From assembly GCF_008710095.1 (NCBI RefSeq), contig NZ_VYKJ01000002.1, positions 17,178-81,177 of the forward strand: 64,000 nucleotides of DNA, given 5' to 3'. Positions 49,647 through 59,744 of the stretch are shown here, in pieces. The stretch's first letter is position 1, and each line of letters starts with the position of its first letter. The position numbers were made by a program, and so were the translations under genes. The notes beneath the pieces were generated by a model. It was not told the DNA's origin. It worked only from the letters and a program-made list of their open reading frames with translations, and searched no databases. The stretch is from Affinibrenneria salicis (lineage in GTDB: Bacteria; Pseudomonadota; Gammaproteobacteria; Enterobacterales; Enterobacteriaceae).

Positions 49647-50510
49647 CTAAGCGCGGTTGATCTGCGTGTCTTTATCAAAGCGCGATTCTTTCAGCGCTTC
49701 TTTGACCCGCTTCAAGTTATCCCTGAATTTTGCCCCCCGGCGCAAAGTAAATCCGGTGGCCAGCACGTCAATCAGCGTTAACTGAGCAATTCGCGATACC
49801 ATCGGCATATAGACGTCGGTATCTTCCGGTACATCGACCAGCAGCGACAGCGTGGCCTCGCGAGCGAGCGGAGTATCCTGCGAGGTAATCGCGATGACCG
49901 TGGCGTCATTTTCCCGCGCCAGATGCGCCATTTCAACCAGGTTTTTTGTCCGCCCGGTATGTGAAATCAGCACTACCACGTCGCCTTCGCCGGAATTCAT
50001 ACAGCTTATGCGCTGCATCACCAGATCGTCAAAATAGATGACCGGTATGTTAAAGCGGAAAAATTTGTTCATCGCATCATGCGCCACGGCGGCGGAGGTG
50101 CCGAAACCAAAAAAGGAGATTTTCTTCGCCTGCGTCATGAGATCGACCGCGCGATTAATGGCGGCGATATCGAGGCTGGATTTCACGTGCTCCAGCCCGG
50201 CCATGGTTGACTCGAAGATTTTCCGGGTGTAGGACTCCGCGCTGTCGTTTTCATCGACGTTGCGGTTCACCCAGGGGGTGCCGTGCGCCAGACTCTGAGC
50301 CAGATGTAATTTGAAATCGGGAAAACCGCGCGTTTCCAGACGGCGGCAAAAACGATTGACGGTAGGTTCGCTGACATCGGCCATACCTGCTAAGGTTGCA
50401 ATACTGGAGTGTATGGCGACCTGCGGGGCGGCAAGAATAGCTTCGGCGACTTTTCGTTCTGACTTGCTCAGGAGCTCCAGATAGCTCTGGATTTTTTCCA
50501 GCATATTCAT
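49647..50510 (-). CDS. hexR: RpiR-family regulator HexR
   Basis: This 287-residue repressor of central carbon genes is relieved by KDPG. The start is ATG 50510 (Met-Asn-Met-Leu-Glu-Lys-Ile-Gln). An N-terminal helix-turn-helix includes Val-Ser-Glu-Pro-Thr-Val-Asn-Arg-Phe-Cys-Arg. A SIS sugar-phosphate-binding domain starts near residue 120, with Phe-Phe-Gly-Phe-Gly-Thr-Ser-Ala. Its ligand KDPG is the substrate of Eda, encoded nearby, and its operators are seen before zwf and pykA. Confidence 0.95.
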   Translation of the reverse strand: MNMLEKIQSYLELLSKSERKVAEAILAAPQVAIHSSIATLAGMADVSEPTVNRFCRRLETRGFPDFKLHLAQSLAHGTPWVNRNVDENDSAESYTRKIFESTMAGLEHVKSSLDIAAINRAVDLMTQAKKISFFGFGTSAAVAHDAMNKFFRFNIPVIYFDDLVMQRISCMNSGEGDVVVLISHTGRTKNLVEMAHLARENDATVIAITSQDTPLAREATLSLLVDVPEDTDVYMPMVSRIAQLTLIDVLATGFTLRRGAKFRDNLKRVKEALKESRFDKDTQINRA

Positions 50511-51014
50511 ATGGCATTGACCAGTTATGGTTTTTTCGATTTCAGCTAAAGGAGAAACCAATGCGGATTTGGTGAAAATATACTACGCGCTGCGAACGGT
50601 GGGCAGTGAAAGCATACGATATCGGCGCTTTTTTTCACGTAACATGATATGTGTCTAACTTTCAAAAAAGTAATTCACTGTCAAAAAAACAAATAGTGTG
50701 CGCTCCGGTCTTGCTGGTCCAGCATCCGTTTTTTCATGTTAAATATAATTCTTTGATTTTATATGGTTATATTTCTATCGGTGACGGCGGCAGAGCCGCT
50801 TTCGTGCAGTAAACGGATTGACCATAGTCTGAAACTTCTCTTTTTGCCTCCGTTTTTACCGTTTTATTCCCGGAATAACGGCGGGGTTATGCGCTAAAAA
50901 TGTCGTCTGGCGCACAGAATCCCGCTCTTTCTGCCCGGTTTACGGTGTGTAGTCAAAAAGAGTAGAGTATAAATGTAAGAAAATTACAATATATCCTGCA
51001 ACGAGGAGATAAAC
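50511..51014 (+). promoter_or_regulatory. hexR-zwf divergent regulatory region
   Basis: This gap of 504 bp has no gene. AT-rich stretches near 50660-50770 are a likely promoter zone for hexR. The HexR-like site before zwf is listed separately. Confidence 0.5.
50974..50988. promoter_or_regulatory. HexR-like operator upstream of zwf
   Basis: TGTAA-GAAAA-TTACA, with both half-sites perfect against the HexR consensus. It ends 26 bp before the zwf start and overlaps the expected zwf promoter. Confidence 0.75.
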
Positions 51015-52490
51015 ATGGCGGTAACCTCAACAGCCCAGGCCTGCGACCTGGTTATTTTCGGCGCAAAAGGCGATCTGGCGCGCCGTAAATTGCTGCCCTC
51101 CCTGTATCAGCTGGAAAAGGCTGGTCATATTCATCCGGAAACCCGCATTATTGGCGTGGGGCGCGCCGGATGGGATAAGAATGCTTATACCGATGTCGTG
51201 CGCGAAGCGCTGGACACCTTTATGAAGGAACCGCTGGATGAATCTCTGTGGGAAACGCTGAGCGCCCGTCTGGATTTCTGCAATCTGGATGTTGAAGATA
51301 CCGAAGGATTCAGCCGGCTGGGTGAAATGCTCGATCAAAAAAATCGCACCACAATTAACTATTTCGCCATGCCGCCCAGCACCTTTGGCGCCATCTGCCG
51401 CGGGCTCGGCGCGGCCGGTTTGAACCAGGATCCCGCCCGGGTGGTGATGGAAAAACCGCTGGGCACCGATCTGGCATCGTCGCGCGTGATCAACGACCAG
51501 GTGGCGGAATTCTTTGATGAAAGCCAGGTGTACCGCATCGACCACTATCTGGGTAAAGAGACCGTGCTGAATTTGCTGGCGCTGCGCTTTGCCAACTCGT
51601 TGTTTGCCGCCAATTGGGATAACCGCACCATCGATCATGTGCAGATCACCGTGGCGGAAGAGGTCGGTATTGAAGGACGCTGGGGCTATTTCGATAAAGC
51701 CGGCCAGATGCGGGATATGATCCAGAACCACCTGCTGCAGATCCTGACCATGATCGCCATGTCGCCGCCCGCCGATCTGAGCACGGACCGGATTCGCGAC
51801 GAAAAAGTCAAAGTGTTGCGTTCATTGCGCCGTATCGATCGCAGCAACGTGTATGAAACCACGGTGCGCGGCCAGTACACCGCCGGATTTGTGCAGGGTA
51901 AAAAAGTGCCCGGCTATCTGGAAGAAGAGGGCGCGAACAAATCCAGCAGTACCGAGACCTTTGTCGCCATTCGGGTCGATATCGATAACTGGCGCTGGTC
52001 CGGCGTACCGTTTTATCTGCGCACCGGCAAACGTCTGCCGACCAAATGTTCCGAAGTGGTGGTGTACTTTAAGAACCCTGCGCTCAATCTGTTCCACGAT
52101 TCCTATCAGCAACTGCCGCCCAACAAACTCACCATCCGTCTGCAGCCCGATGAAGGGGTGGAAATTCAGATCCTGAATAAGGTGCCGGGCCTTGACCATA
52201 AACACCGTTTGCAGACGGTTAAGCTGGACCTGAGCTTCTCAGAAACCTTTAGTCAGGAGCATCTGGCCGATGCCTATGAGCGTCTGCTGCTGGAAACGAT
52301 GCGCGGCATCCAGGCGCTGTTTGTGCGGCGTGACGAAGTGGAAGAAGCCTGGAAATGGGTGGACTCCATTATGGATGCCTGGGCGACAGACAACGAAGCG
52401 CCGAAGCCTTATCAGGCGGGCAGTTGGGGGCCGGTCGCCTCCGTTGCCATGATTACGCGCGACGGGCGATCCTGGAACGAGTTCGAATAA
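51015..52490 (+). CDS. zwf: glucose-6-phosphate dehydrogenase
   Basis: This 491-residue enzyme makes 6-phosphogluconolactone and NADPH at the entry of the pentose phosphate pathway. The Rossmann motif is [11 protein letters not shown], and the catalytic segment is [10 protein letters not shown]. AACGAGGAG precedes the ATG. A HexR-like site lies just upstream. eda follows after 138 bp without edd. Confidence 0.97.
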   Translation: MAVTSTAQACDLVIFGAKGDLARRKLLPSLYQLEKAGHIHPETRIIGVGRAGWDKNAYTDVVREALDTFMKEPLDESLWETLSARLDFCNLDVEDTEGFSRLGEMLDQKNRTTINYFAMPPSTFGAICRGLGAAGLNQDPARVVMEKPLGTDLASSRVINDQVAEFFDESQVYRIDHYLGKETVLNLLALRFANSLFAANWDNRTIDHVQITVAEEVGIEGRWGYFDKAGQMRDMIQNHLLQILTMIAMSPPADLSTDRIRDEKVKVLRSLRRIDRSNVYETTVRGQYTAGFVQGKKVPGYLEEEGANKSSSTETFVAIRVDIDNWRWSGVPFYLRTGKRLPTKCSEVVVYFKNPALNLFHDSYQQLPPNKLTIRLQPDEGVEIQILNKVPGLDHKHRLQTVKLDLSFSETFSQEHLADAYERLLLETMRGIQALFVRRDEVEEAWKWVDSIMDAWATDNEAPKPYQAGSWGPVASVAMITRDGRSWNEFE

Positions 52491-52628
52491 TCGACGGCGG
52501 CGCAAGATAATGCGAACGCCGCGCAGCATAATGCTGGCCGCGATGTGCGGTCAACAGAGCGAAAACCGGCGCAGGGTCCCGTAACGGATCCTGCCTTTTG
52601 ATTAATGCAGACGGGGAGATAACCACGC

Positions 52629-53267
52629 ATGAAAAACTGGAAAACGAGCGCAGAAGCGGTCCTGAAATCAGGACCGGTCATTCCTGTGATCGTGGTAAAT
52701 AAACTGGAACAGGCGGTGCCGATGGCCAAAGCGCTGGTCGCCGGCGGGGTGAAGGTATTGGAACTGACGCTGCGCACCGATTGCGCGGTGGAAGCGATTC
52801 GCGCCATCGCCAAAGAAGTACCGGAAGCGATCGTCGGCGCCGGGACGGTTACGAATCCGCAACAGTTGGCCGACGTCACCGCTGCGGGCGCGCAGTTCGC
52901 CATCAGCCCCGGCCTGACCGAATCGCTGCTGAAAGCGGCCGTCGCCGGTCCTATTCCGCTGATCCCGGGGATCTGCAGCGTGTCTGAACTGATGCTCGGC
53001 ATGGACTACGGTTTGCGTGAATTTAAGTTTTTCCCGGCCGAAGCCAATGGCGGTATTAAGGCGCTGCAGGCGATTGCCGGTCCGTTCTCGCAGATTCGCT
53101 TCTGCCCGACCGGCGGGATTTCGCCGAAAAACTACCGTGATTATCTGGCGCTCAAAAGCGTGCTGTGCGTGGGCGGTTCCTGGCTGGTGCCGGCGGATGC
53201 GCTGGAAAGCGGCGACTATGCGCGCATCACCGAGGTTGCGCGTGAAGCGGTGGCGGGCGCGGCCTGA
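52629..53267 (+). CDS. eda: KDPG/KHG aldolase
   Basis: This 212-residue TIM-barrel aldolase splits 2-keto-3-deoxy-6-phosphogluconate into pyruvate and glyceraldehyde-3-phosphate. Active-site Glu is in Val-Leu-Glu-Leu-Thr-Leu-Arg-Thr, and the Schiff-base Lys is in Glu-Phe-Lys-Phe-Phe-Pro-Ala-Glu. Without edd beside it the enzyme would mainly serve hexuronate and pectin breakdown (where it is called KdgA), unless edd lies elsewhere in the genome. A GGGAG site precedes the ATG. Confidence 0.96.
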   Translation: MKNWKTSAEAVLKSGPVIPVIVVNKLEQAVPMAKALVAGGVKVLELTLRTDCAVEAIRAIAKEVPEAIVGAGTVTNPQQLADVTAAGAQFAISPGLTESLLKAAVAGPIPLIPGICSVSELMLGMDYGLREFKFFPAEANGGIKALQAIAGPFSQIRFCPTGGISPKNYRDYLALKSVLCVGGSWLVPADALESGDYARITEVAREAVAGAA

Positions 53268-53374
53268 TTCCGTCGCGTCCGAACACCAGATCCCGCGCAG
53301 CAAAGTGCGGGATTGGACGGGCAGGACGTTAAACCGGGCAACAGGGTTTTTTAGCCGCCCGTTGCCCGCTGCGG

Positions 53375-54553
53375 TTATCCTTCAATATGCACGGCGGCGG
53401 CGGTTTCCTTCGCCAGGTTGACGGCGGCTTCGGTCGTATCGGCCACCGCCAGCGCGACCCCCATCCGGCGTCGCCCGTCGATATCCGGCTTGCCGAATAG
53501 ACGAATTTGCGTCTGCGCCCGCAGCGCCGTTTCCAGACCTGAATAGCGCACGTTCCGGCTGGTCAGGCTGGGCAGCAGCACGGCCGACGCCGCCGGGCCG
53601 TACTGACGAATCGCGCCGACCGGCAGGCCGAGAAACGCGCGCACGTGCAGCGCGAATTCCGACAAGTCCTGAGATACCAGCGTCACCATGCCGGTGTCGT
53701 GCGGACGCGGCGACACTTCGCTGAAGATCACCTCGTCGCCGCAGATAAACAGTTCGACGCCGAACAGGCCGTAACCGCCCAGCGCCTGCACCACCTCGCC
53801 GGCGATATTTCTGGCGCGCTGCAGCGCCGTCTCGCTCATTGCCTGCGGCTGCCATGATTCGCGGTAATCGCCGTCTTGCTGGCGGTGGCCGATGGGATCG
53901 CAGAAGTGAATACCGTCGGCGGCGTGGACCGTCAGCAGGGTAATTTCAAAATCGAACCTGACCAGTCCTTCCACAATAACCCGGCCGCCCCCGGCGCGCC
54001 CGCCCTGTTGCGCATAATGCCAGGCCGCCTCCATCTGCTGCGGATCGCGGATCAGGCTCTGCCCCTTGCCGGAGGAACTCATCACCGGTTTAACGATGCA
54101 GGGATAGCCAATTTCTTCCGCCGCCGCGCGAAAACTCGCTTCCGTGTCGGCGAAACGGTAAGGGGAGGTCGGCAGGCCGAGTTTTTCCGCCGCCAGCCGG
54201 CGAATGCCTTCGCGATTCATCGTCAGTTGGGTGGCTTTGGCGCAGGGCACCACGTGCAGGCCGCGCTGCTCCAGTTCGACCAGCTTGTCGGTGGCGATGG
54301 CCTCGATTTCCGGCACGATATAGTCGGGACGCTCCTGTTCAATCAGCGCCTCCAGCGCCTGGCCGTCCAGCATGTTAACGACGTGACTGCGATGGGCCAC
54401 CTGCATCGCCGGCGCATCGGCGTAGCGATCGACCGCGATCACTTCCAGCCCTAAGCGTTGACACTCAATGGCGACTTCTTTACCCAGTTCTCCCGACCCC
54501 AGCAGCATGACCCGGGTGGCGGCAGCGCGCAGCGCGGTTCCTATCATTAACAT
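53375..54553 (-). CDS. purT: formate-dependent GAR transformylase PurT
   Basis: This 392-residue ATP-grasp enzyme makes formyl-GAR from formate in purine synthesis. The nucleotide-binding start Leu-Gly-Ser-Gly-Glu-Leu-Gly-Lys-Glu and the ATP-grasp block [12 protein letters not shown] are intact. A second ATG (54547) is possible. A PurR box lies at 54598. Beyond its 3' end and before eda, a stem around CGGGCAAC/GTTGCCCG (about 53335-53370) may act as terminator. Confidence 0.96.
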   Translation of the reverse strand: MLMIGTALRAAATRVMLLGSGELGKEVAIECQRLGLEVIAVDRYADAPAMQVAHRSHVVNMLDGQALEALIEQERPDYIVPEIEAIATDKLVELEQRGLHVVPCAKATQLTMNREGIRRLAAEKLGLPTSPYRFADTEASFRAAAEEIGYPCIVKPVMSSSGKGQSLIRDPQQMEAAWHYAQQGGRAGGGRVIVEGLVRFDFEITLLTVHAADGIHFCDPIGHRQQDGDYRESWQPQAMSETALQRARNIAGEVVQALGGYGLFGVELFICGDEVIFSEVSPRPHDTGMVTLVSQDLSEFALHVRAFLGLPVGAIRQYGPAASAVLLPSLTSRNVRYSGLETALRAQTQIRLFGKPDIDGRRRMGVALAVADTTEAAVNLAKETAAAVHIEG

Positions 54554-54597
54554 AACTTCTTACCTGATCCGTCGTTGTGAAAAGAGCGCCAGTATAA

Positions 54598-54613
54598 ACG
54601 AAAACGTTTGCGT
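54598..54613. promoter_or_regulatory. PurR operator upstream of purT
   Basis: ACGAAAACGTTTGCGT is an exact match to the PurR consensus ACGCAAACGTTTTCGT read on the other strand. It lies 45 bp before the purT start, so purT should be repressed when purines are plentiful. Confidence 0.85.
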
Positions 54614-54730
54614 TTGGCATCCGCCGGACGACGTCGCTCCCCGGCGAACCGTATGGCGCCGGCAAAGTGATCTGGCGGCGCGCGGGATTCGTGGTACTCT
54701 TTTTCATCCGCAGTAAGGAAGCAAAAATTG

Positions 54731-56764
54731 ATGAAAGCACCGCAAGCAGAGAAACGCCCCTGGCCGTTAACTACCCACAACCATACGCGCATCGATCCCT
54801 GGTACTGGCTGCGAGACGATGAACGCAGCGACCCGCAGGTACTTGATTACCTGCGGCAGGAAAATGATTGGTGCCGGCAGGCGATGACGCCCTGCGACCC
54901 GCTGCGCCAGACGCTATATGAAGAAATGATCCGCCGCATTCCGCCGGCGGATATGTCCGTTCCCTATGTGTATAACGGCTATCGCTATCAAAGCCGCTAT
55001 GAAGAGGGACAGGAGTACGCCATCTATTGTCGTCAGCCGCGGGAGGCCGACGACGAATGGCGCGTTTTGCTGGACGGCAACCAGCAGGCGGCCGGCCATG
55101 AGTTTTACCAACTGGGTATGCTGGAAGTGAGCCCGGATAACCGTGTTCTGGCTCAGTCGGAAGATTTTCTTTCGCGTCGTCAGTACGATATTCGCTTCCG
55201 CGATCTGCGGGGGGAAAAACAGTACCCGGAAGTTATCTCTCAGGCCGCGGACGGCTTTGAATGGGCGGCGGATTCTGGTTCGATCTATTACGTGCGCAAA
55301 CATCCGCAGACGCTGCTGCCTTATCAGGTCTATCAGCACGTGCCGGGCAGCGATCCGGCCACCGACCGACTGGTGTTTGAAGAAGCGGACGACCGCTGGG
55401 ACGTCAGCCTGGGGAAAACCACCTCTGAGCGCTATATCATCATTTTGCTGAGCAGCACCACGGCGACCGAGATCTGGCTGCTGGATGCCGCCGTCGATCA
55501 GGCTGAACCGGTGTTGTTTATCGCGCGCCGCCAGGATCACGAATATCTGGTCGATCACTATCAGGATTGCTTTTACCTGCGATCGAATCGGGCGGGGAAA
55601 AACTTCGGCCTGTATCGGACCGGGACTATCGGCGAAACCGACTGGGAAACGTTGGTCGCTCCGCACGATACGCGGGTGCTGGAGAGTTTCGCTCTGTTTC
55701 GTGACTGGCTGGTGCTGGAAGAGCGCGAGCAGGGGCTGGTTTTTCTGCGCCAGATACACTGGCAAACCCGGCGGGAGAAAACGATTCGCTTTAGCGATCC
55801 TGCCTGGGTCGCCTGGCTGGGACATAACCCTGAGCCGGATACATCGCTATTACGCTATGGCTATTCATCAATGACCACGCCTTCGACGCTATTTGAGCTG
55901 GATTTGGACAGCGGACGGCAGGAAATACTTAAACAATCGCAAATTAGTCAGTTTTCCGCGTCCGATTATGCCAGCGAGCGCCTGTGGATTAACGCCCGGG
56001 ATGGCGTACAGGTACCGGTATCGCTGGTGTATCGCCGCGACAGCTTCCGGCGCGGCGATAACCCGTTGCTGGTGTACGGTTACGGCGCCTACGGTATCAG
56101 CATGGAAGCGGATTTCAGCGCCAGCCGGCTCAGCCTGCTCGATCGGGGCTTCGTGTTCGCTATCGCCCATATTCGCGGCGGCGGCGAACTGGGGCAGCAG
56201 TGGTATGACGCCGGTCGTTTGTTCAATAAAATGAACACATTCAATGATTTTATCGATGCGTCGCAGGCGCTGATCGCTCAGGGCTACGGCCATCCGCAGC
56301 GGGCCTTTGCGATGGGCGGCAGCGCCGGCGGCCTGTTGATGGGGGGGGTGATCAATATGGCGCCTGAACTGTTTAAAGGCGTGGTGGCGCAGGTTCCGTT
56401 CGTCGATGTATTAACCACCATGCTCGATGCGTCTATCCCGCTGACAACCGGCGAGTATGAGGAGTGGGGCAACCCGCAGGATCCGGCCAGCTATGACTAC
56501 ATTCTGCAATATAGTCCTATCGATGGCGTAAAAACGCAATCCTACCCGCATCTGCTGGTTACCACGGGGCTGCACGATTCGCAGGTGCAATACTGGGAGC
56601 CGGCCAAATGGGTGGCTAAACTGCGTGAAGCAAAGACCGATGACCATCTCCTGCTGCTGTACACCGATATGGAGGCGGGGCACGGCGGCAAATCGGGACG
56701 GTTTAAATATTACGAGGATATTGCGCTGGAGTATGCGTTTTTGCTGATGGTACTGGCGCGATAA
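54731..56764 (+). CDS. ptrB: oligopeptidase B
   Basis: This 677-residue prolyl-oligopeptidase-family serine peptidase cuts after Lys and Arg in short peptides. An N-terminal seven-bladed propeller covers residues to about 400. The C-terminal hydrolase holds the nucleophile in Met-Gly-Gly-Ser-Ala-Gly-Gly-Leu and the catalytic His in Ala-Gly-His-Gly-Gly. ATG 54731 is preceded by AAGGAAG; a TTG one codon up is possible. A 12-bp stem follows at 56787. Confidence 0.96.
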   Translation: MKAPQAEKRPWPLTTHNHTRIDPWYWLRDDERSDPQVLDYLRQENDWCRQAMTPCDPLRQTLYEEMIRRIPPADMSVPYVYNGYRYQSRYEEGQEYAIYCRQPREADDEWRVLLDGNQQAAGHEFYQLGMLEVSPDNRVLAQSEDFLSRRQYDIRFRDLRGEKQYPEVISQAADGFEWAADSGSIYYVRKHPQTLLPYQVYQHVPGSDPATDRLVFEEADDRWDVSLGKTTSERYIIILLSSTTATEIWLLDAAVDQAEPVLFIARRQDHEYLVDHYQDCFYLRSNRAGKNFGLYRTGTIGETDWETLVAPHDTRVLESFALFRDWLVLEEREQGLVFLRQIHWQTRREKTIRFSDPAWVAWLGHNPEPDTSLLRYGYSSMTTPSTLFELDLDSGRQEILKQSQISQFSASDYASERLWINARDGVQVPVSLVYRRDSFRRGDNPLLVYGYGAYGISMEADFSASRLSLLDRGFVFAIAHIRGGGELGQQWYDAGRLFNKMNTFNDFIDASQALIAQGYGHPQRAFAMGGSAGGLLMGGVINMAPELFKGVVAQVPFVDVLTTMLDASIPLTTGEYEEWGNPQDPASYDYILQYSPIDGVKTQSYPHLLVTTGLHDSQVQYWEPAKWVAKLREAKTDDHLLLLYTDMEAGHGGKSGRFKYYEDIALEYAFLLMVLAR

Positions 56765-56786
56765 GCGCCGGAGGGATAACGCTACA

Positions 56787-56819
56787 GACAACAAACCCAC
56801 GACAGGCGGGTTTGTTGTC
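56787..56819. terminator. stem-loop after ptrB
   Basis: GACAACAAACCC / GGGTTTGTTGTC is a perfect 12-bp stem with a 9-base loop. There is no U-run after it. It lies between convergent ptrB and the small Lys-rich gene. Confidence 0.6.
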
Positions 56820-56830
56820 GTCAGTACAAG

Positions 56831-56947
56831 TCAGCCTTCAGATTTTACCTGAGCCTTTTTAGCTCGTTTTTCGGCACGTTTTTCCGACGCGCTTTTCTGA
56901 GGTTTCTTCTTACCGTCTTTCTTGTTGTCCATACCTTTACTCATCAT
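56831..56947 (-). CDS. small lysine-rich protein, 38 aa
   Basis: This 38-residue product starts MMSKGMDNKKDGKKK and is mostly Lys, Arg, Ala and Glu, probably a single helix. AGAGAGG precedes the first ATG. It is short but has a good ribosome site and protein-like composition, and similar Lys-rich short proteins are common in enterobacteria. Its function is unknown. Confidence 0.5.
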   Translation of the reverse strand: MMSKGMDNKKDGKKKPQKSASEKRAEKRAKKAQVKSEG

Positions 56948-57083
56948 TGCCTCTCTGACAGTAACAGATGGTTTGCCATTCCATTAACTGCCTGTTGTAT
57001 CCCAGATACAAGAGAAAAAACGCCTGTTAAAAATAAAAGCATAAACAGCGGACAGGTTAGACAAATTGTTTATCAAAACTGAA

Positions 57084-57314
57084 TTATTTGCTTCTCGGCT
57101 CATAGGGCAGACGAGAAAACTGCAGCGAGAGTTGGCGATAGAACATCACCCGCTCGCGAAAGTAGCCGCGCAGGTGCTCCGGCTGATCCTTTTCCACCAC
57201 TTCCGCGATCACCGGCATGTTATAGCGTTCTTTAAATGCGACACCGGATGCGGCCAGGTCGACATTAACCTTGTCCATTTCATCCGGTGAGAGTTCGGCC
57301 AGATTGTAACCCAT
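57084..57314 (-). CDS. holE: DNA polymerase III theta subunit
   Basis: This 76-residue protein binds the epsilon proofreading subunit of the replicative polymerase and stabilises it. The core [18 protein letters not shown] is nearly identical to E. coli HolE, as is the ending Leu-Pro-Tyr-Glu-Pro. The start at ATG 57314 follows GGAGGG. The frame is open further upstream through unrelated sequence. Confidence 0.95.
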   Translation of the reverse strand: MGYNLAELSPDEMDKVNVDLAASGVAFKERYNMPVIAEVVEKDQPEHLRGYFRERVMFYRQLSLQFSRLPYEPRSK

Positions 57315-57465
57315 AGGTGACCCTCCTGTTGTCTGTATCAGCCTGCGACGGGCAAAGGTAAAGCAGGCTGTAAAAAATGGCAAGCGCTGGCCGCGCAGTT
57401 GACCACCACGACCGCTGTTTTCCATCAGGCATTGATGGCTGCTCGAGTGAGCTCCGGCGCTGGCG

Positions 57466-57531
57466 CTGACCCTGACCCTGACCCTGACCCTGACCCTGAC
57501 CCTGACCCTGACCCTGACCCTGACCCTGACC
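57466..57531. repeat. hexanucleotide tandem repeat, 11 copies of CTGACC
   Basis: Eleven perfect copies of CTGACC (66 bp) lie upstream of holE and upstream of ftnA. A frame across it reads Asp-Pro repeats on the plus strand and Gly-Ser repeats on the minus strand. As the unit is a multiple of three, changes in copy number would not shift a frame, so length change would act on spacing. Confidence 0.9.
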
Positions 57532-57660
57532 GGACGGGCAGGGCGGTCAGAACGGTGCGCGATCTGACTGCGGCGATGAAGTTTTTAGCCTGGATTGGTA
57601 ATTGAATGACGGCGTTACACTGGCGACGGCTTAAAATATTTATAATACGAACCATTCGCA

Positions 57661-57683
57661 TTTTTATTATTTAATAATAAAAA
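57661..57683. promoter_or_regulatory. AT-rich dyad in the ftnA upstream region
   Basis: TTTTTATTAT-TTA-ATAATAAAAA is a perfect 10-bp inverted repeat within an AT-rich stretch of about 200 bp before ftnA. In E. coli iron-loaded Fur activates ftnA by displacing H-NS from such a region. Fur-like hexamers (CATTCTCATT) are nearby, but no full Fur box is certain. Confidence 0.4.
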
Positions 57684-57866
57684 ACATTCTCATTTATATT
57701 TGTTGTTATGCTGGTAATGTAAATTATTATCAATTATTTTAATTTATGTAAATCAATATGTTATGTTTTGTCTTGTTTTGATGTTAATAAAGTGTTTTTT
57801 TGTTTTTTGTTTCAGTGCATAATGCGCCAGATCAATTTCCCTGCTAATAAAACAAAAGGAATATAT

Positions 57867-58376
57867 ATGTTAAAACAAGAAATGGTAGATAAACTCAACG
57901 AACAGCTTAACCTGGAGTTTTATTCCGCTAATCTGTACCTGCAAATGAGCGCGTGGTGCGGAAACAAGGGATTTGAAGGTGCCTCTGCGTTTCTTAAATC
58001 ACATTCTCAGGAAGAGATGGAACATATGCAGCGCTTATTCAACTATCTGGACGATACAGGAAACATGCCGCTGCTGGGCTCCATCGCCGCGCCGCCGGTA
58101 GAGTTTTCTTCTCTGTCTGAAGTTTTCCGCCTGACCCTGGAACATGAACAGCTGATCACCGCTAAAATTAATGAGCTGGCTCACACCGCGATGGTTCTGC
58201 AGGATTATTCCACCTTTAACTTCCTGCAGTGGTATGTTTCTGAACAGCACGAAGAAGAAAAGCTGTTCAAATCCATACTCGACAAACTGAGCCTGGTGAA
58301 TACCACCGACGGCGGCCTGTTCTTTATCGATCAGGATCTGAAAAAAATGGCGTCGGATGTGTCCGCTCAGGGCTGA
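57867..58376 (+). CDS. ftnA: ferritin FtnA
   Basis: This 169-residue iron-storage ferritin lacks heme and forms a 24-subunit shell. Ferroxidase residues Glu17, Glu50, His53, Glu94 and Glu130 (with Glu49, Glu126 and Glu129 nearby) are all in place. The start at ATG 57867 follows AAAAGGA; the upstream frame extension is AT-rich leader. It precedes yebY by 164 bp. Confidence 0.96.
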   Translation: MLKQEMVDKLNEQLNLEFYSANLYLQMSAWCGNKGFEGASAFLKSHSQEEMEHMQRLFNYLDDTGNMPLLGSIAAPPVEFSSLSEVFRLTLEHEQLITAKINELAHTAMVLQDYSTFNFLQWYVSEQHEEEKLFKSILDKLSLVNTTDGGLFFIDQDLKKMASDVSAQG

Positions 58377-58540
58377 AGCCGAGCGCGCCACGGCAGGTCG
58401 CCGTTTCCGGCCGCCTGCCCGATTTTAAGCATTGTCTGCGCCTTTTTCTGTCGTTATCATCCCGGTCTGAATCTGTTTGTAGGGCGCTCTGTCGCACGCC
58501 TTATTGAATAACTCATGACCAGTCACACAGGATGATGATA

Positions 58541-58894
58541 ATGAAAAAACGGCTGCTGTTTCTTCTCACCGGCGCTATATCGTTTAACGTATTTTCCGCC
58601 GCGCAACTGGTTACCGTCAGCCGGCTGGAGTACGGTCAGCGCTGGGCTTTTACCCGTGAAGAGATGCAGTTGATTTGCCGCCCGGGCAAGGCGTTGTTCG
58701 CGCTGAACACCGGCACGCTGGCGCAGTATCCGTTGAATGACGTGGCGGAAAAACAAATGCGCGCTGGCCAGGTCAGGGCCCAGCCTATCGACTCCCTCCT
58801 GCTGGACGATCCTCAACGGCCCGGGCAGAAAAAAAGTCTGCAGCCATTCATTGAACGCGGACAACAGCTGTGCGAGCCTGGCCCGGCGGAATAA
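58541..58894 (+). CDS. yebY: DUF2511 protein YebY
   Basis: This is a periplasmic protein of 117 residues with a signal peptide (Met-Lys-Lys-Arg-Leu-Leu-Phe-Leu-Leu to Ala-Ala). Conserved parts include Trp-Ala-Phe-Thr-Arg-Glu-Glu and Cys-Arg-Pro-Gly-Lys-Ala-Leu; two Cys residues probably form a disulfide. It matches E. coli YebY, encoded next to copper-related yebZ-yobA there; those neighbours are absent here. Three ATGs are close together (58532, 58535, 58541). Confidence 0.88.
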   Translation: MKKRLLFLLTGAISFNVFSAAQLVTVSRLEYGQRWAFTREEMQLICRPGKALFALNTGTLAQYPLNDVAEKQMRAGQVRAQPIDSLLLDDPQRPGQKKSLQPFIERGQQLCEPGPAE

Positions 58895-59013
58895 CACCAT
58901 GTTTTAACTTACGCCGCGCGGTACGATGCTGTGTGTCTGTTATCACAAAGTTGTTTTTTTGTACTTCTTCTGCACTTATCTTGCACAAACGCGGCTGGCA
59001 AAAAACGCGAGGT

Positions 59014-59030
59014 TGGCTACGCTTAAACCG
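59014..59030 (+). promoter_or_regulatory. sigmaS-like promoter of sdsR
   Basis: GGCTACGCTTAAAC contains CTACGCTTAA, close to the extended -10 (CTAYACTTAA) preferred by sigmaS. It is placed about 7 bases before the likely RNA start. Confidence 0.65.
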
Positions 59031-59132
59031 TGGGCCCAATAAGCCTGCGTAAATGCCAACTTTTAGCGCACGGCTCTCTCCCAGGAGCCATTTCCCTGGA
59101 CCGGGTACAGGAATCGTATCCGGTCTTTTTTT
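59031..59132 (+). ncRNA. sdsR: small RNA SdsR (RyeB)
   Basis: The sequence from about 59040 to 59130 matches E. coli/Salmonella SdsR almost base for base, including the CTCTCTCCCAGGAGCC stem and the final terminator (CCGGGTAC to GTATCCGG, then T-run). SdsR is a sigmaS-dependent, Hfq-bound RNA of about 100 nt that represses outer-membrane protein and mutS mRNAs in relatives. It lies downstream of yebY as in E. coli. The opposite-strand RNA RyeA cannot be judged from sequence. Confidence 0.88.
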
Positions 59133-59185
59133 AACTTATTGATTTTTAATTGCTTTATTTCTTCTGGCCCGAAAATGCTCGAAAT

Positions 59186-59302
59186 TCAATATCCGATCTT
59201 TTGCAGACAGGTGTATTCTTTGCCTCGGGGATCCAGATATTTGTCTGTTATTTTGGCCGATTTATGCCCCAATAGCTTCTGAGCAAATAGAGGGATAATT
59301 GA
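59186..59302 (-). pseudogene. remnant of a tyrosine integrase
   Basis: The minus strand encodes Phe-Ala-Gln-Lys-Leu-Leu-Gly-His-Lys-Ser-Ala-Lys-Ile-Thr-Asp-Lys-Tyr-Leu-Asp, the C-terminal block of phage-type tyrosine recombinases with the conserved Gly-His and the catalytic Tyr. The frame is closed upstream by a TAG and downstream by a TGA. Only about 38 codons remain, a scar of a former prophage or island beside SdsR. Confidence 0.75.
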
Positions 59303-59423
59303 CTACTGGAGAAATATGAAAAAAATCCCGCGGACGCGGGACCAGCAGAGAACTGACAGTTTAGCTACTGCTCAGGCGACGATTTTCATGAAATTCATTT
59401 ATTTTGGGGATGAATTGTCATAC

Positions 59424-59744
59424 TTAGGGACATTTTCTTGCAGCTTTAAGCTTTGTTAGCTGGCTGAGTCGCGCACTGGCTTTTTGCCTGGCTTCACTTT
59501 TTGCCATACCATTCCCGATACCAAAATCACCCAAGAACCCCAGTACGGTACGTCCATCAAACTCACCTGTTCGTTCAATTTCAGACTGGACGCTTTTGGT
59601 TTTTGCAATTTCCTGGCTTAATGCCCTGCAGTCAAAAACGGCGGACTCATCTGCCGTGACCGAAGGAGCTTGTGGATATTGTTTTGTTGCGCATGCAGAG
59701 AGCAAAAAAACTATGGCGATGAAAGGCAGCTGTTTTGATTTCAT
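59424..59744 (-). CDS. lipoprotein, 106 aa
   Basis: This 106-residue lipoprotein has a signal peptide (Met-Lys-Ser-Lys-Gln-Leu-Pro-Phe-Ile) and a lipobox ending Leu-Leu-Ser-Ala-Cys at residue 18. The mature part has a Lys/Glu-rich helix and a Gly-Asp-Phe-Gly-Ile-Gly-Asn-Gly segment. It lies just right of the integrase scar and is AT-richer than the backbone, so it may be left over from the same former element. Function is unknown. Confidence 0.7.
   Translation of the reverse strand: MKSKQLPFIAIVFLLSACATKQYPQAPSVTADESAVFDCRALSQEIAKTKSVQSEIERTGEFDGRTVLGFLGDFGIGNGMAKSEARQKASARLSQLTKLKAARKCP

Noticed and set aside
57399..57605. Open frame with Asp-Pro repeats (and Gly-Ser repeats on the other strand)
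   Set aside because: It is the translation of the CTGACC tandem repeat; no ribosome site and no conserved flanks.
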